Positions 37,086-45,286 of a stretch of DNA of 57,648 nucleotides are shown piece after piece (the first letter of the stretch is position 1; each line of letters opens with the position of its first letter). The notes under the pieces were generated by a model. It worked only from the letters and a program-made list of their open reading frames with translations. It was not told the DNA's origin and did no database searches. Position numbers and translations under genes: made by a program. This DNA comes from Pedosphaera sp. (GTDB taxonomy: Bacteria; Verrucomicrobiota; Verrucomicrobiia; Limisphaerales; UBA9464). The stretch covers positions 70,153 through 127,800 of the forward strand of contig SIBK01000002.1 of the NCBI GenBank assembly GCA_009695205.1, read 5' to 3'.

Positions 37086-37880
37086 TCAATACGCCGCCCG
37101 CGCCAGCGACCATACGCAAACTCTTGCGGCACCGCTGTTTTTCAGAACCTTCGCCACCGCGCTGGTTGTGGCACCGGTCGTTAGGACGTCATCAAACACC
37201 ACGCAGGCGAGGCCGTCGAGCCTCCTGTCAGAGAGGGGTTCGAACGCGTTTCTTACGTTGGCTGCTCGTCCCTCGCGGGAGAGGGCGGTTTGCGTATCGG
37301 TTCGCCGGATCCGTCGGAGCAGCCCAGTATTCAATGGAATTCCAGTGAAACGTGCCAACGGTTCGGCCAGACGTTCGGCCTGGTTGAACCCCCGTTCGCG
37401 TTGGCGAATCGGATGCAGGGGGACGGGGACGATCAGATCCCACTCCGTTCGAAGCAGGACCGGGGCTGCCCGCTGGATCAATACGCCGGCGAGATACGGT
37501 TCCAGCCATTGGGCATCGCGGTATTTGTAGCGGTGAATGAGGTCCAAGAGAAATGGGTTGGCCACGGACGCGGCCCGGGCGAATTCGAAGTGAAGGAGGA
37601 TGTCTCGACAGTTCTCGCAATCAAAAGAGTCCGTGATTGCCCCTGGAAAAGGCAGCCCACAGCGGCGGCAGAACGGGGGTGCCACGAAACGCACCTTCCG
37701 CTGGCAGTCGCTGCAAAGATAACCTTCGGAAGGCAATGCGTGCCGGCTATCACACGCCTGGCACCACGCCGGATATAACAGTCCCAGCGCGCCTTCAACC
37801 GTGGGGCGGACGGCTTCGAAGAAACGCAGACAGGTATCGCGGGCGGCGGCGACGGCAGGGATGAATTGAGTGGAAAACAT
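37086..37880 (-). CDS. ComF-family phosphoribosyltransferase-like protein
   Basis: A 264-residue ComF-type protein, a helper of DNA uptake and processing in competent bacteria. The N-terminal zinc part shows WCQACDSRH, YLCSDCQRKV, CRRCGLPFPG and FDCENCRD, which form a four-cysteine double knuckle. The C-terminal phosphoribosyltransferase fold has IVPVPLHPIRQRERGFNQAE and the PRPP-loop-like VVFDDVLTTGATTSAVAKVL. ATG 37880 is the first ATG and gives a normal length. It lies 48 bp upstream of accD in the same direction, possibly in one transcript. Whether this organism is naturally competent cannot be told here. Confidence 0.87.
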   Translation of the reverse strand: MFSTQFIPAVAAARDTCLRFFEAVRPTVEGALGLLYPAWCQACDSRHALPSEGYLCSDCQRKVRFVAPPFCRRCGLPFPGAITDSFDCENCRDILLHFEFARAASVANPFLLDLIHRYKYRDAQWLEPYLAGVLIQRAAPVLLRTEWDLIVPVPLHPIRQRERGFNQAERLAEPLARFTGIPLNTGLLRRIRRTDTQTALSREGRAANVRNAFEPLSDRRLDGLACVVFDDVLTTGATTSAVAKVLKNSGAARVCVWSLARAAY

Positions 37881-37956
37881 GGGCGGCTCGAGCGGGCTTG
37901 CCCCTGAAAGAAGAACTCATTGCGGAACTCTGATTTCCAAAAAATTAGAAAAGTTG

Positions 37957-39243
37957 TCAAGCGGCTGCTTTCTTGGATGGCATCGCGTTCCACCGAGGGG
38001 CAAGTACCAGTCCGGCGAAAAGCATGGTTAACGACAGGATTCCAAAGACGCCTGACCAACCCCACGATTTTGGCACCAAGCCTGGAATCGCCGGGCCAAT
38101 GATCTGTCCGATCGATCCGGATCCATTGATTAATCCCGAGGCTGTTGAAGCGCCTTCCTCGGTGCCAAAATCCACGGCAGCGGTTCCAGACAGCAAAGAA
38201 TCCGCCGCATACAGGAACAAGCCGATTACGAAAAGTGCGCCTCCCAAGGCCAGTTTTGTGTGTGGTATAGCCTTCATGAAATAGAAAATGACGGCGAGCA
38301 TCAGCAGACTGATCACCGCCACCGGCACCCGGCGGCTTCCAAAGACCTTGTCCGAGATCAGTCCACCCAACAGTGCGCCGATCGGTCCTCCGAGTTCAAA
38401 CGTTGAACTGACAAACGCCGACACGGCCACTCCGGTGTCAAGCGTTTCATGAATGTATTGGGGGCCCCAAAACAGCAGGAGATACCGTGCGGGCTTCAGG
38501 CAGAAATAGGTGAAGCACAACATCAGAACCATCGGGCTGCGGAGGACATCTTTGACGACGGTCCAAGGGGTGCGATCCGACCGTGGCAGGATCGCCTCCG
38601 GTTCGATCCCCATCTTCTCGGCGTGATACGTTTCAATAGGAGGCAGTCCGACATCTTCGGGTCGGTTTCGTTGAAACACATAAAACAGCGCTGCGATGGC
38701 AAGGAGTCCCGCTGCCGGGAGGAAAAAGGCATAACGCCATCCAAATTTCTCCGCGGCCACCGCGGCGACCACAGTGGCCACCCATCCGCCGACCGCATAA
38801 TTGGTGCACCAAAAGCCCATCACCGCGCCGCGTTCGCGCCGCGAGAAGAAGCGGGCGAGATTCTTAGATAAGGGCGCCCAGCCGGTAGATTGGAAGATGC
38901 CCTGTAAGAACATGAACACTCCAAACGCAAGGGCGGTCCCGGACATTCCCGTGGCAATCGCTGCTAGAACCGATCCGACCAATCCGGCCATCACCACCCG
39001 CCGCGTTCCGAGGCGGTCCCCTGCAATCCCAAAAATGAACTGCCCGGCGGCGTACGCCACGGAATAGGCGGTGTCGATCCCCGCCATCTGCCCTTTCGTC
39101 AGACCAATCGCCGTGTCGGGGCCGAGAGCGACCTTGGCTGCCGAAAACGCCTTGCGAGTCAGGTACATGCCGGCGTATGCCAGCCAAGTGATTCCAAAAA
39201 TCGTTCTTCGCCAGCGTTCGTAGGTTGGGTTCTTGCCCGCCAT
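37957..39243 (-). CDS. MFS transporter, organophosphate antiporter-like
   Basis: A 428-residue inner-membrane protein with about 12 hydrophobic segments and the GlpT/UhpT-type (organophosphate:phosphate antiporter) layout. The first helix contains TWLAYAGMYLTRKAFSAAK, the loop motif IAGDRLGTRRVVM matches the MFS motif A, and the second half has FGSRRVPVAVISLLMLAVIF. GlpT-type arginine positions near helix 1 (YLTRKAF) are consistent with binding a phosphate group, but the substrate is not decided. It lies downstream of the flavoprotein gene in the same direction, 110 bp apart, with a weak hairpin between (39335-39349). Confidence 0.82.
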   Translation of the reverse strand: MAGKNPTYERWRRTIFGITWLAYAGMYLTRKAFSAAKVALGPDTAIGLTKGQMAGIDTAYSVAYAAGQFIFGIAGDRLGTRRVVMAGLVGSVLAAIATGMSGTALAFGVFMFLQGIFQSTGWAPLSKNLARFFSRRERGAVMGFWCTNYAVGGWVATVVAAVAAEKFGWRYAFFLPAAGLLAIAALFYVFQRNRPEDVGLPPIETYHAEKMGIEPEAILPRSDRTPWTVVKDVLRSPMVLMLCFTYFCLKPARYLLLFWGPQYIHETLDTGVAVSAFVSSTFELGGPIGALLGGLISDKVFGSRRVPVAVISLLMLAVIFYFMKAIPHTKLALGGALFVIGLFLYAADSLLSGTAAVDFGTEEGASTASGLINGSGSIGQIIGPAIPGLVPKSWGWSGVFGILSLTMLFAGLVLAPRWNAMPSKKAAA

Positions 39244-39353
39244 ATATGTCCCGTTCTATCCGTGAAGCCTCATCGCCGAGCATCGCCCTGTATACATTAA
39301 AGTCACCGGGCTCTACCGACGCCAATCATTCCTGGGCGCTCCGTGCGCCTCTC

Positions 39354-41873
39354 CTAACACAAAATCCGCCTGCGCTCCGGATCGTACGGCGCCCGGAGAT
39401 GCGCGGCGACCGCCATCCGATCGCCATTGATCTCAATCTCAAACCGCCCGCCTCGGATTCGCTCCGTCGCCCTACCGTCTGGATCATTCACATATCCCAT
39501 AGCAATCGCTCCTCCGACGGTGTGGCCGTAGGAACCGGATGTCGTATAACCGACGCGCTGTCCATCACAGAAAATCGGCTCGCTGCCCCATAGTATCGGC
39601 CCGGTATCGCGAGCGACGAATACCGCCAGTTGACGGGTCAACGCACTCGGTTGCCGGGCCAGGAGCGCCTCTCGGCCCACGAATTCCTTGTTCCAATCGA
39701 TCGCGAACGCGAGGCCGGCCTCGAAGGGGGTGTCATCGGGTGAGATTTCTGCGCCCCAAGCTCGGAACCCCTTTTCTAACCGCAGCGAATTGATCGCATA
39801 GTGTCCCGCCAACGCCACGCCAAAGTCTCGACCCGCTTCCAGGAGTGTATCATATGCCAGCGTGAGTTGATCGACGGGGACATGGAGTTCCCAGCCCAAT
39901 TCCCCGACGTAAGTAACTCGCAGCGCCCGGGCGGTCGCCCACCCCACACTGATCTGCCGCGCGGTTCCGAACGGGAACGCCGCGTTTGAGAGATCGGCAT
40001 CGGTCGTGCGGGACATCCAATCGCGAGCCTTGGGACCCATGATACCGAGCACGCCGTATGCGGTTGTCACATCGGTGATTGCCACCGATTCTCCGCAGCG
40101 GACGTGGCGTTGGATCCAGTCGGCATCTCGGACCGGTTGGGATGTTCCCGTGACCAGATAAAACTCCTCGCGGCCACATCGCACAATCGTCAGGTCACTC
40201 TCGAATCCGCCGCGTTCGTTGAAGAGGCCAGTGTAAACAAGCCGGCCGACGGGGACATCGATTTGGTTACCGCAGACCCGCTGCAGGACTGTGAGGGCAT
40301 CGCGCCCCTGCACACAAAGTTTTCCAAAGCCCGATTGTTCAAAAAGCGCCGCATTCTCGCGGCAGGAACGATGTTCCAGGGCGTGATTCGAAAACCAGTT
40401 CTGGCGTTCAAACGAATAGTCCATCGCCGGCATTGTCGCCAGATCCCCGGGCTGAATTGAATTGGATAGCGGTCCGGGAACGGTGGAGCGCGCGAACCAA
40501 TTCGGTCGTTCCCAGCCGTTCTTTACTCCGAAGCACGCGCCTGCGGCCGCCATGCGGTCGTGGAGGGGGGATTTGCGGGCGCCGCGGGCGGTGTCTGGCT
40601 CGCGATTGGGCCAGGCAGGCTGATAGTGGAGGCCCAACACTTCCACGACTCGGGACCGCAGGTAGGCTCGGTTGTTTGCCCACGGACCGAATCGTCGGAT
40701 GTCGACGCTCCATAGGTCGAGGGTTGGCTGCCCTTCGATGATCCATTCGGCCAAATATTTGCCAGCGCCGCCGGCACTCGCGATGCCCACGGAGTTGAAT
40801 CCTGCGCCCACGAAGAGGTTGCGCAGTTCGGGCGCCTCTCCCATGATAAAATTATTGTCGGGCGTGAAACTTTCAGGGCCGTTGGTGAATTTTTCGAACC
40901 CGCAGTCTTTCAGCGCCGGAATCCGCCATCGTCCATTGGCAAGTGGAACCGAGAATTTGTCCCAATCCGGAGCGAGCAACTGGAAGGAGAATTCATGGGG
41001 AACGGTGTCCACCATCCAGGCGGTCGACTCGGCCTGAAACGCGCCCAGCATTACACGGTTGCCTTCGCCGCGGAAATAGAGACCGAGATCCGGATCCCGC
41101 GCGACGGGCAAATCATCGTGGGCGCCCTCAATGGGAGTCGTCAGCACCCAGTGATGTTCGACCGGGTATAGCGGAATTGTGACGCCGCAGCGCAACCCCA
41201 GCTCGCGGGTCCACATGCCACCGCACAACACGACGAAGTCCGCCTTCAAAGTCCGTACCGCCCGTAGATCGTCCCGCAGGTCGACCACCTCCACACCCGT
41301 CGCTCGACCTTCATGGTGCAGGACATTCGTCACACGCACCCCGGAAACGATTCGAGCTCCACCCATCTCCGCCCCTCGCGCCAGGGCTTGCGCGAGTTCC
41401 TTCGGTAGACATTTACCGTCGTGCGGCAACCAGGCTGCGCCGACGATGTCGGAGGTTTGCACCAACGGCCATCGGGCTCGCGCCTCCTCCGCACGGATCA
41501 GTTGCACGTCCACATCGAACCACGCCGCCATGCCGGCTGTGCGGCGCAGTTGTGTCATTCGTATTTCGGATTTGGCGAGAATCAGGCTGCCCACTTGCTT
41601 CCAGCCCACAGAAAGTCCGGTTTCTTGTTCGAGCCTGGGGTACAGTTCAGCACTATATTTGTTAATCTTGGTCAGGCTGTTGGAGGTTCGCAATCGACCG
41701 ACTAATCCGGCAGCATGCCAGGTGGTTCCGGAGGCCACCGCGCTTTGCTCCAAGACGACGACATCTTTCCAACCCAGGCGCGTCAGATGGTAGGCAAGGC
41801 TGCAGCCGATCACGCCGCCGCCGACAATCAGAACTCGCGATTCGGAGGGAAGAGGGAGAGCCATTGTGGACAT
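39354..41873 (-). CDS. Sarcosine/dimethylglycine dehydrogenase-like flavoprotein
   Basis: An 839-residue fusion of a FAD-dependent amine oxidase and a GcvT-like folate-binding aminomethyltransferase domain. The FAD site is RVLIVGGGVIGCSLAYHLTR. The histidine that binds FAD covalently in mammalian relatives is present as SGTTWHAAGLVG (H53). The C-terminal half reads GFGKLCVQGRDALTVLQRVC, LTIVRCGREEFYLVTGTSQP, LGIMGPKARDWM, WELHVPVDQL and NSLRLEKGFRAWGAEIS. Such enzymes demethylate dimethylglycine or sarcosine and pass the one-carbon unit to tetrahydrofolate. No signal peptide is seen. MSTM provides two possible starts; ATG 41873 is used. The substrate cannot be fixed from sequence. The downstream MFS transporter may or may not be related. 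Confidence 0.85.
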   Translation of the reverse strand: MSTMALPLPSESRVLIVGGGVIGCSLAYHLTRLGWKDVVVLEQSAVASGTTWHAAGLVGRLRTSNSLTKINKYSAELYPRLEQETGLSVGWKQVGSLILAKSEIRMTQLRRTAGMAAWFDVDVQLIRAEEARARWPLVQTSDIVGAAWLPHDGKCLPKELAQALARGAEMGGARIVSGVRVTNVLHHEGRATGVEVVDLRDDLRAVRTLKADFVVLCGGMWTRELGLRCGVTIPLYPVEHHWVLTTPIEGAHDDLPVARDPDLGLYFRGEGNRVMLGAFQAESTAWMVDTVPHEFSFQLLAPDWDKFSVPLANGRWRIPALKDCGFEKFTNGPESFTPDNNFIMGEAPELRNLFVGAGFNSVGIASAGGAGKYLAEWIIEGQPTLDLWSVDIRRFGPWANNRAYLRSRVVEVLGLHYQPAWPNREPDTARGARKSPLHDRMAAAGACFGVKNGWERPNWFARSTVPGPLSNSIQPGDLATMPAMDYSFERQNWFSNHALEHRSCRENAALFEQSGFGKLCVQGRDALTVLQRVCGNQIDVPVGRLVYTGLFNERGGFESDLTIVRCGREEFYLVTGTSQPVRDADWIQRHVRCGESVAITDVTTAYGVLGIMGPKARDWMSRTTDADLSNAAFPFGTARQISVGWATARALRVTYVGELGWELHVPVDQLTLAYDTLLEAGRDFGVALAGHYAINSLRLEKGFRAWGAEISPDDTPFEAGLAFAIDWNKEFVGREALLARQPSALTRQLAVFVARDTGPILWGSEPIFCDGQRVGYTTSGSYGHTVGGAIAMGYVNDPDGRATERIRGGRFEIEINGDRMAVAAHLRAPYDPERRRILC

Positions 41874-42111
41874 GGAGAGGGTGTTCGGATTTATTCAACG
41901 AGAGTGGGTCAAGCGTATTCATCCGAATCGGAAACCCGCAATCGGGAAAGTCCCCGACGGCTCCGATTGGGTGTGGTCAGACGTGCGGTCACACGTTGTC
42001 GATGAGGAAGAGGAGGTGACGTCCGGCAAGTCGACGAGTGATCTTTGGAGTACCTCTCCCAAGAACTCACCCCTGCGGAGCCCCTCCGAAGAGGAAGGAC
42101 GCTGGAGGCGG
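41874..42111. other. Intergenic region upstream of flavoprotein
   Basis: A 238-bp gap between the flavoprotein gene and the PPC-repeat gene. I see no gene, terminator or riboswitch signature in it. I looked specifically for a glycine riboswitch, given the GcvT domain, and found no conserved core. Confidence 0.5.
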
Positions 42112-43884
42112 TCAAGGGGGCGGGGATGGAGCGGTGGGCGCAGGTTTCGGGGGTGGAATGGTTAGCCAGAGGTCGGCCTCGGTCTCTATCGGCAGTTTCG
42201 TGTAACCGTTCGGCACTCCGTTGTTCACTGTGGTGTTTACCAAGGTCATCCCCACAAGCGCTCTCTGTCCCGTATTTGTGTCGGTGATCGTTATTCGCAC
42301 CGGGCCGCCCCAGGGCTTGGCTTCGACGGCGGTTCGCAGACTGATCGCCATCTCGACCGTCGCGGGCTCCGCGGGAACATCGATGGCCTCGGCTTTTACT
42401 CCCGCCGGAAGGCCAGTCAAAACGGCACGCAGAGATCCCTTGTATCCATTTTCGCGTATGAACGTCGGTTTCAGTTGGTTGGTTTTCCCAGGTTCCAGCG
42501 TGAATCGACTTTCTGAAATGGTTCCACGAAAAGTCGGCCGAAGCTCGCTTACGCGGAGGTGATAGCGGTAGTCGTCGCCTCCTCGATGGATAACGCTTCC
42601 AACGGTTACGCCGAAGGTTCCGTCGTCGGGGGCCGTCCATTCCAGACGTGGGTCGGCGGTGATGCCGTCGTCGTTGCGCACTAATTCTGCGCCTTTGGCA
42701 TCGGTGATGGAAAGCCAGGCATCAAGAGGAAACCCGAGCGATGCGGAGCGGACGTCAAAGAGCATCTTTCGATTCTTGCTGGCGCGAAAACTGAAGTGAT
42801 CTTCGTCGCCAGCTCGCTGAATGGTTCCGGTGACAGCCCCTGGAACTTCGATGATTTGCGCTTGGGCGAGAGAGTCGTTGGGTTCTGTTTCGATCAACTC
42901 GGGGCCATCATCCACCGGCAATCGCAGTGCGTTTTCCCATCCGGGAATGTATATGAGCGCTTCCGTATCGAGCGTGGGCAATGCTGCTGGATTGAACTCA
43001 TATATTGAATTGACGCCGGGTGGGCTGTTCCAACCGATAGGCTGGAGCCGGGTTATACCGGTGCGGGAAACTCCGAGGGGCAGAGTGAGTTTGAGGCGCG
43101 GACCCGTGGAGATCGCGAGGCGATAGACATGCGCGTCTCCACCGGCGAATTTGATGTCGGAATTTGCCGGATAGGCAAAGGCCATTGCCTGCAGGAAGTA
43201 GTCGCCGTCCGCGGAGGCGGTCCAGACAAGCTCGGGATCGAGGGTTCGCCCATCGTCGTGATTGGCGGCGAGTTGGACACCCCGGGTATCGATGAGGCGG
43301 AGCCAGGGATCGATTGGGGAACCGAGCGCGTAGCCGGTGAGAGCGGCGAAGAGAGTTTGCCCGGGCTTGAGATGAATGCGGAATGAATCCACGTCGCCGG
43401 ATTTATCGAACCGACCGTTGAGGATGAACGGCGGGGGAGGCAGAGGTTGGGCGGTGGAGGGTGCGTCGTTGGGTTCAATTTCGGCCACGGACAGGGTGGG
43501 ATCGATCAAAAGGAACCGGGGTTCGCTGGAACCGAGGTCGTTGTAGGCGCGAATGAGGTGCGGACCGACGGTGACCAGGGTGGGCGCGATGATTTGGATC
43601 TGCCCGATGTTCGTGGAGAATATGAATTCGAGATTGGGCGCATCGGTCCAGAGCTTGGGCGGCCACGGTTCAAATTTTCCGATGATCGTGACGGAACTCG
43701 TAGCGCCCTGGGGGATGGAAATCGGAAACAGCGTGTCCAGCGTGGGTGCTGCGGGCAGTGCGGGCGCGGCTGAGATACCGGTGCATCCGCAAGGGTGAAG
43801 GAGTGCGTAGAGGGCGAGGAGAAGGTGGCGGAGGCCACCACGAGTTGCCGGAATGGAGCAATGCGGGCTGGAAAAACGACTCAC
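42112..43884 (-). CDS. Secreted PPC-domain protein
   Basis: A 590-residue exported protein with an N-terminal signal and cysteine (ALLHPCGC). Two bacterial pre-peptidase C-terminal (PPC) type beta domains are seen. The first has EIEPNDAPSTAQPLP followed by GDVDSFRIHLKPGQTLFA. The second has ETEPNDSLAQAQIIEVPGAV followed by GDEDHFSFRASKNRKM. A third beta-rich part and a proline-rich tail (PPKPAPTAPSPPP) follow. PPC domains occur at the ends of secreted enzymes and bind matrix or cell surface. No catalytic domain is seen. The start is a GTG (43884) that overlaps the TGA of the DUF1501 gene (GTGA), which fixes the start and indicates coupled translation. Confidence 0.8.
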   Translation of the reverse strand: MSRFSSPHCSIPATRGGLRHLLLALYALLHPCGCTGISAAPALPAAPTLDTLFPISIPQGATSSVTIIGKFEPWPPKLWTDAPNLEFIFSTNIGQIQIIAPTLVTVGPHLIRAYNDLGSSEPRFLLIDPTLSVAEIEPNDAPSTAQPLPPPPFILNGRFDKSGDVDSFRIHLKPGQTLFAALTGYALGSPIDPWLRLIDTRGVQLAANHDDGRTLDPELVWTASADGDYFLQAMAFAYPANSDIKFAGGDAHVYRLAISTGPRLKLTLPLGVSRTGITRLQPIGWNSPPGVNSIYEFNPAALPTLDTEALIYIPGWENALRLPVDDGPELIETEPNDSLAQAQIIEVPGAVTGTIQRAGDEDHFSFRASKNRKMLFDVRSASLGFPLDAWLSITDAKGAELVRNDDGITADPRLEWTAPDDGTFGVTVGSVIHRGGDDYRYHLRVSELRPTFRGTISESRFTLEPGKTNQLKPTFIRENGYKGSLRAVLTGLPAGVKAEAIDVPAEPATVEMAISLRTAVEAKPWGGPVRITITDTNTGQRALVGMTLVNTTVNNGVPNGYTKLPIETEADLWLTIPPPKPAPTAPSPPP

Positions 43885-45209
43885 GCGAAGAGTTCTTTGA
43901 TGCGGTGACCGTTGCTGACCAGTTGAACGGGACGACCGCTCGGGGCATGAAGGATTTGGGTCGGATCAATGCCCATCTTCAAATAGAGTGAGGAGGCGAA
44001 GTCTTCCGGGCGGTATACTTTTTCGGAAGCATGGTAGCCCTTCGGGTCGGTGGCACCGATGACGTGTCCGCGGGGAACGCCTGCCCCCGCCATGAGGACG
44101 GACATCGCATGGGGCCAATGGTCGCGGCCGGCATCCTTGTTGACCTTGGGCGTGCGTCCGAATTCACCCAGGCAGACGACGAGCGTCGAGTCCAGGAGCC
44201 CGCGGTCATCGAGGTCGCGGATCAGGGCGGCGAGACCGGTGTCGAGTCGCTTGACGTGGTCGCCCCTGAAGGCGTCAAAGATCTTCGTGTGATGATCCCA
44301 GCCGCCATAGTAAACCGTGATGAAGGAGACGCCTACCTCGACCAGGCGGCGGGCAAGGAGGAGGCGTTGTCCGAAATCGTTGCGTCCATAGGAGTCGCGG
44401 ACCTTGGAGTCTTCCTTCTGGATATTAAAGGCGGCTTGGGCAGACGGCGATTGCACCAACTGGATGCCGCTCTGAAGATATTGGTCAAACGAAACAGCTG
44501 GATCGTCGGCGAGGCGGTCGGTGAACCGTTGCATCTGATCCAGGGCCTGCCGGAGTTCGCGGCGAGACGAGGCGCGGCCTTCGCTGATGTCCTGAGGCAG
44601 CACGACGTCCCGCACCCTGAACGAATCGTCGTTGGGATTTCCGTTGATCACGAACGGGGAATTTTTTGCGCCCAGGAAATTGGCGCCGCCGCTGCGTGAA
44701 ACCTGCGGGATCGACATGTAGGCAGGGAGGCCGTCACGCAGGCCGCGGTGGTGAGAGACAACGGCCCCGAAAGAAGGATGAAACGTGACGAAGGCCCCAC
44801 AGGCAACCGGGACGGGTGTTGGCGAACCGGTCATCAGGTAATGATTGCCGCCGCCGTGATTTGGGTCACGATGACAGATAGACCGGACGATGGTCATTTT
44901 GTCGGCGACCTTGGCCAATTGTGGGACGGCCTCGCTGAAATGAATTCCGGGGACGGCGGTGGGGATGGACTTGAATTCTCCGCGAATATCGGACGGGGCG
45001 TCCGGTTTCGGGTCGAAGGATTCGTAGTGCGACGGGCCTCCATCCAACCAGACGAGAATGCAATTCACGTCCCGGCGAGGGCTGGGGGTGGTCGTCGCGG
45101 CTCGAAGTCGCTGTAGGTCGGAGAAACCCACGCCGAAGAGGCCTCCGAGGCCGAGTTGCAGAAAGTCTCGGCGGGGCATACCAGTGCAGTTGCGAAGCAA
45201 TCCGGACAT
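43881..45209 (-). CDS. DUF1501 protein, Tat-type export
   Basis: A 442-residue DUF1501 (PF07394) protein of the alkaline-phosphatase-like superfamily. ATG 45209 leads to a twin-arginine sequence (MPRRDFLQLGLGGLFGVGFS). Motifs are LVWLDGGPSHYESFDPKPDA, SICHRDPNHGGGNHYLMTGS, SFITVYYGGWDHHTKIF, CLGEFGRTPKVNKDAGRDHW and PHAMSVLMAGAGVPRGHVIG. The last two blocks match the other DUF1501 protein (26927-28369). It is the middle gene of a three-gene unit: the giant cytochrome/WD40/DUF1553 gene ends 77 bp upstream and the PPC gene overlaps its stop. The catalytic activity of the family is unproven. Confidence 0.88.
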   Translation of the reverse strand: MSGLLRNCTGMPRRDFLQLGLGGLFGVGFSDLQRLRAATTTPSPRRDVNCILVWLDGGPSHYESFDPKPDAPSDIRGEFKSIPTAVPGIHFSEAVPQLAKVADKMTIVRSICHRDPNHGGGNHYLMTGSPTPVPVACGAFVTFHPSFGAVVSHHRGLRDGLPAYMSIPQVSRSGGANFLGAKNSPFVINGNPNDDSFRVRDVVLPQDISEGRASSRRELRQALDQMQRFTDRLADDPAVSFDQYLQSGIQLVQSPSAQAAFNIQKEDSKVRDSYGRNDFGQRLLLARRLVEVGVSFITVYYGGWDHHTKIFDAFRGDHVKRLDTGLAALIRDLDDRGLLDSTLVVCLGEFGRTPKVNKDAGRDHWPHAMSVLMAGAGVPRGHVIGATDPKGYHASEKVYRPEDFASSLYLKMGIDPTQILHAPSGRPVQLVSNGHRIKELFA

Positions 45210-45286
45210 AGTGGAGGAGGGGAATAGAGCAGATTTCGGCGGGAAAGGGAAGCGCGGGATTTGCGATGTTGAGTGGTCGAGGCGGG

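Noticed and set aside
41874..42111. Glycine riboswitch upstream of the GcvT-domain flavoprotein
   Set aside because: No conserved riboswitch core could be found in either orientation of the gap.
41909..42640. A 243-codon minus-strand frame over the PPC gene end and the gap
   Set aside because: Arginine-rich, low-complexity shadow of the PPC gene; no start or domain support.
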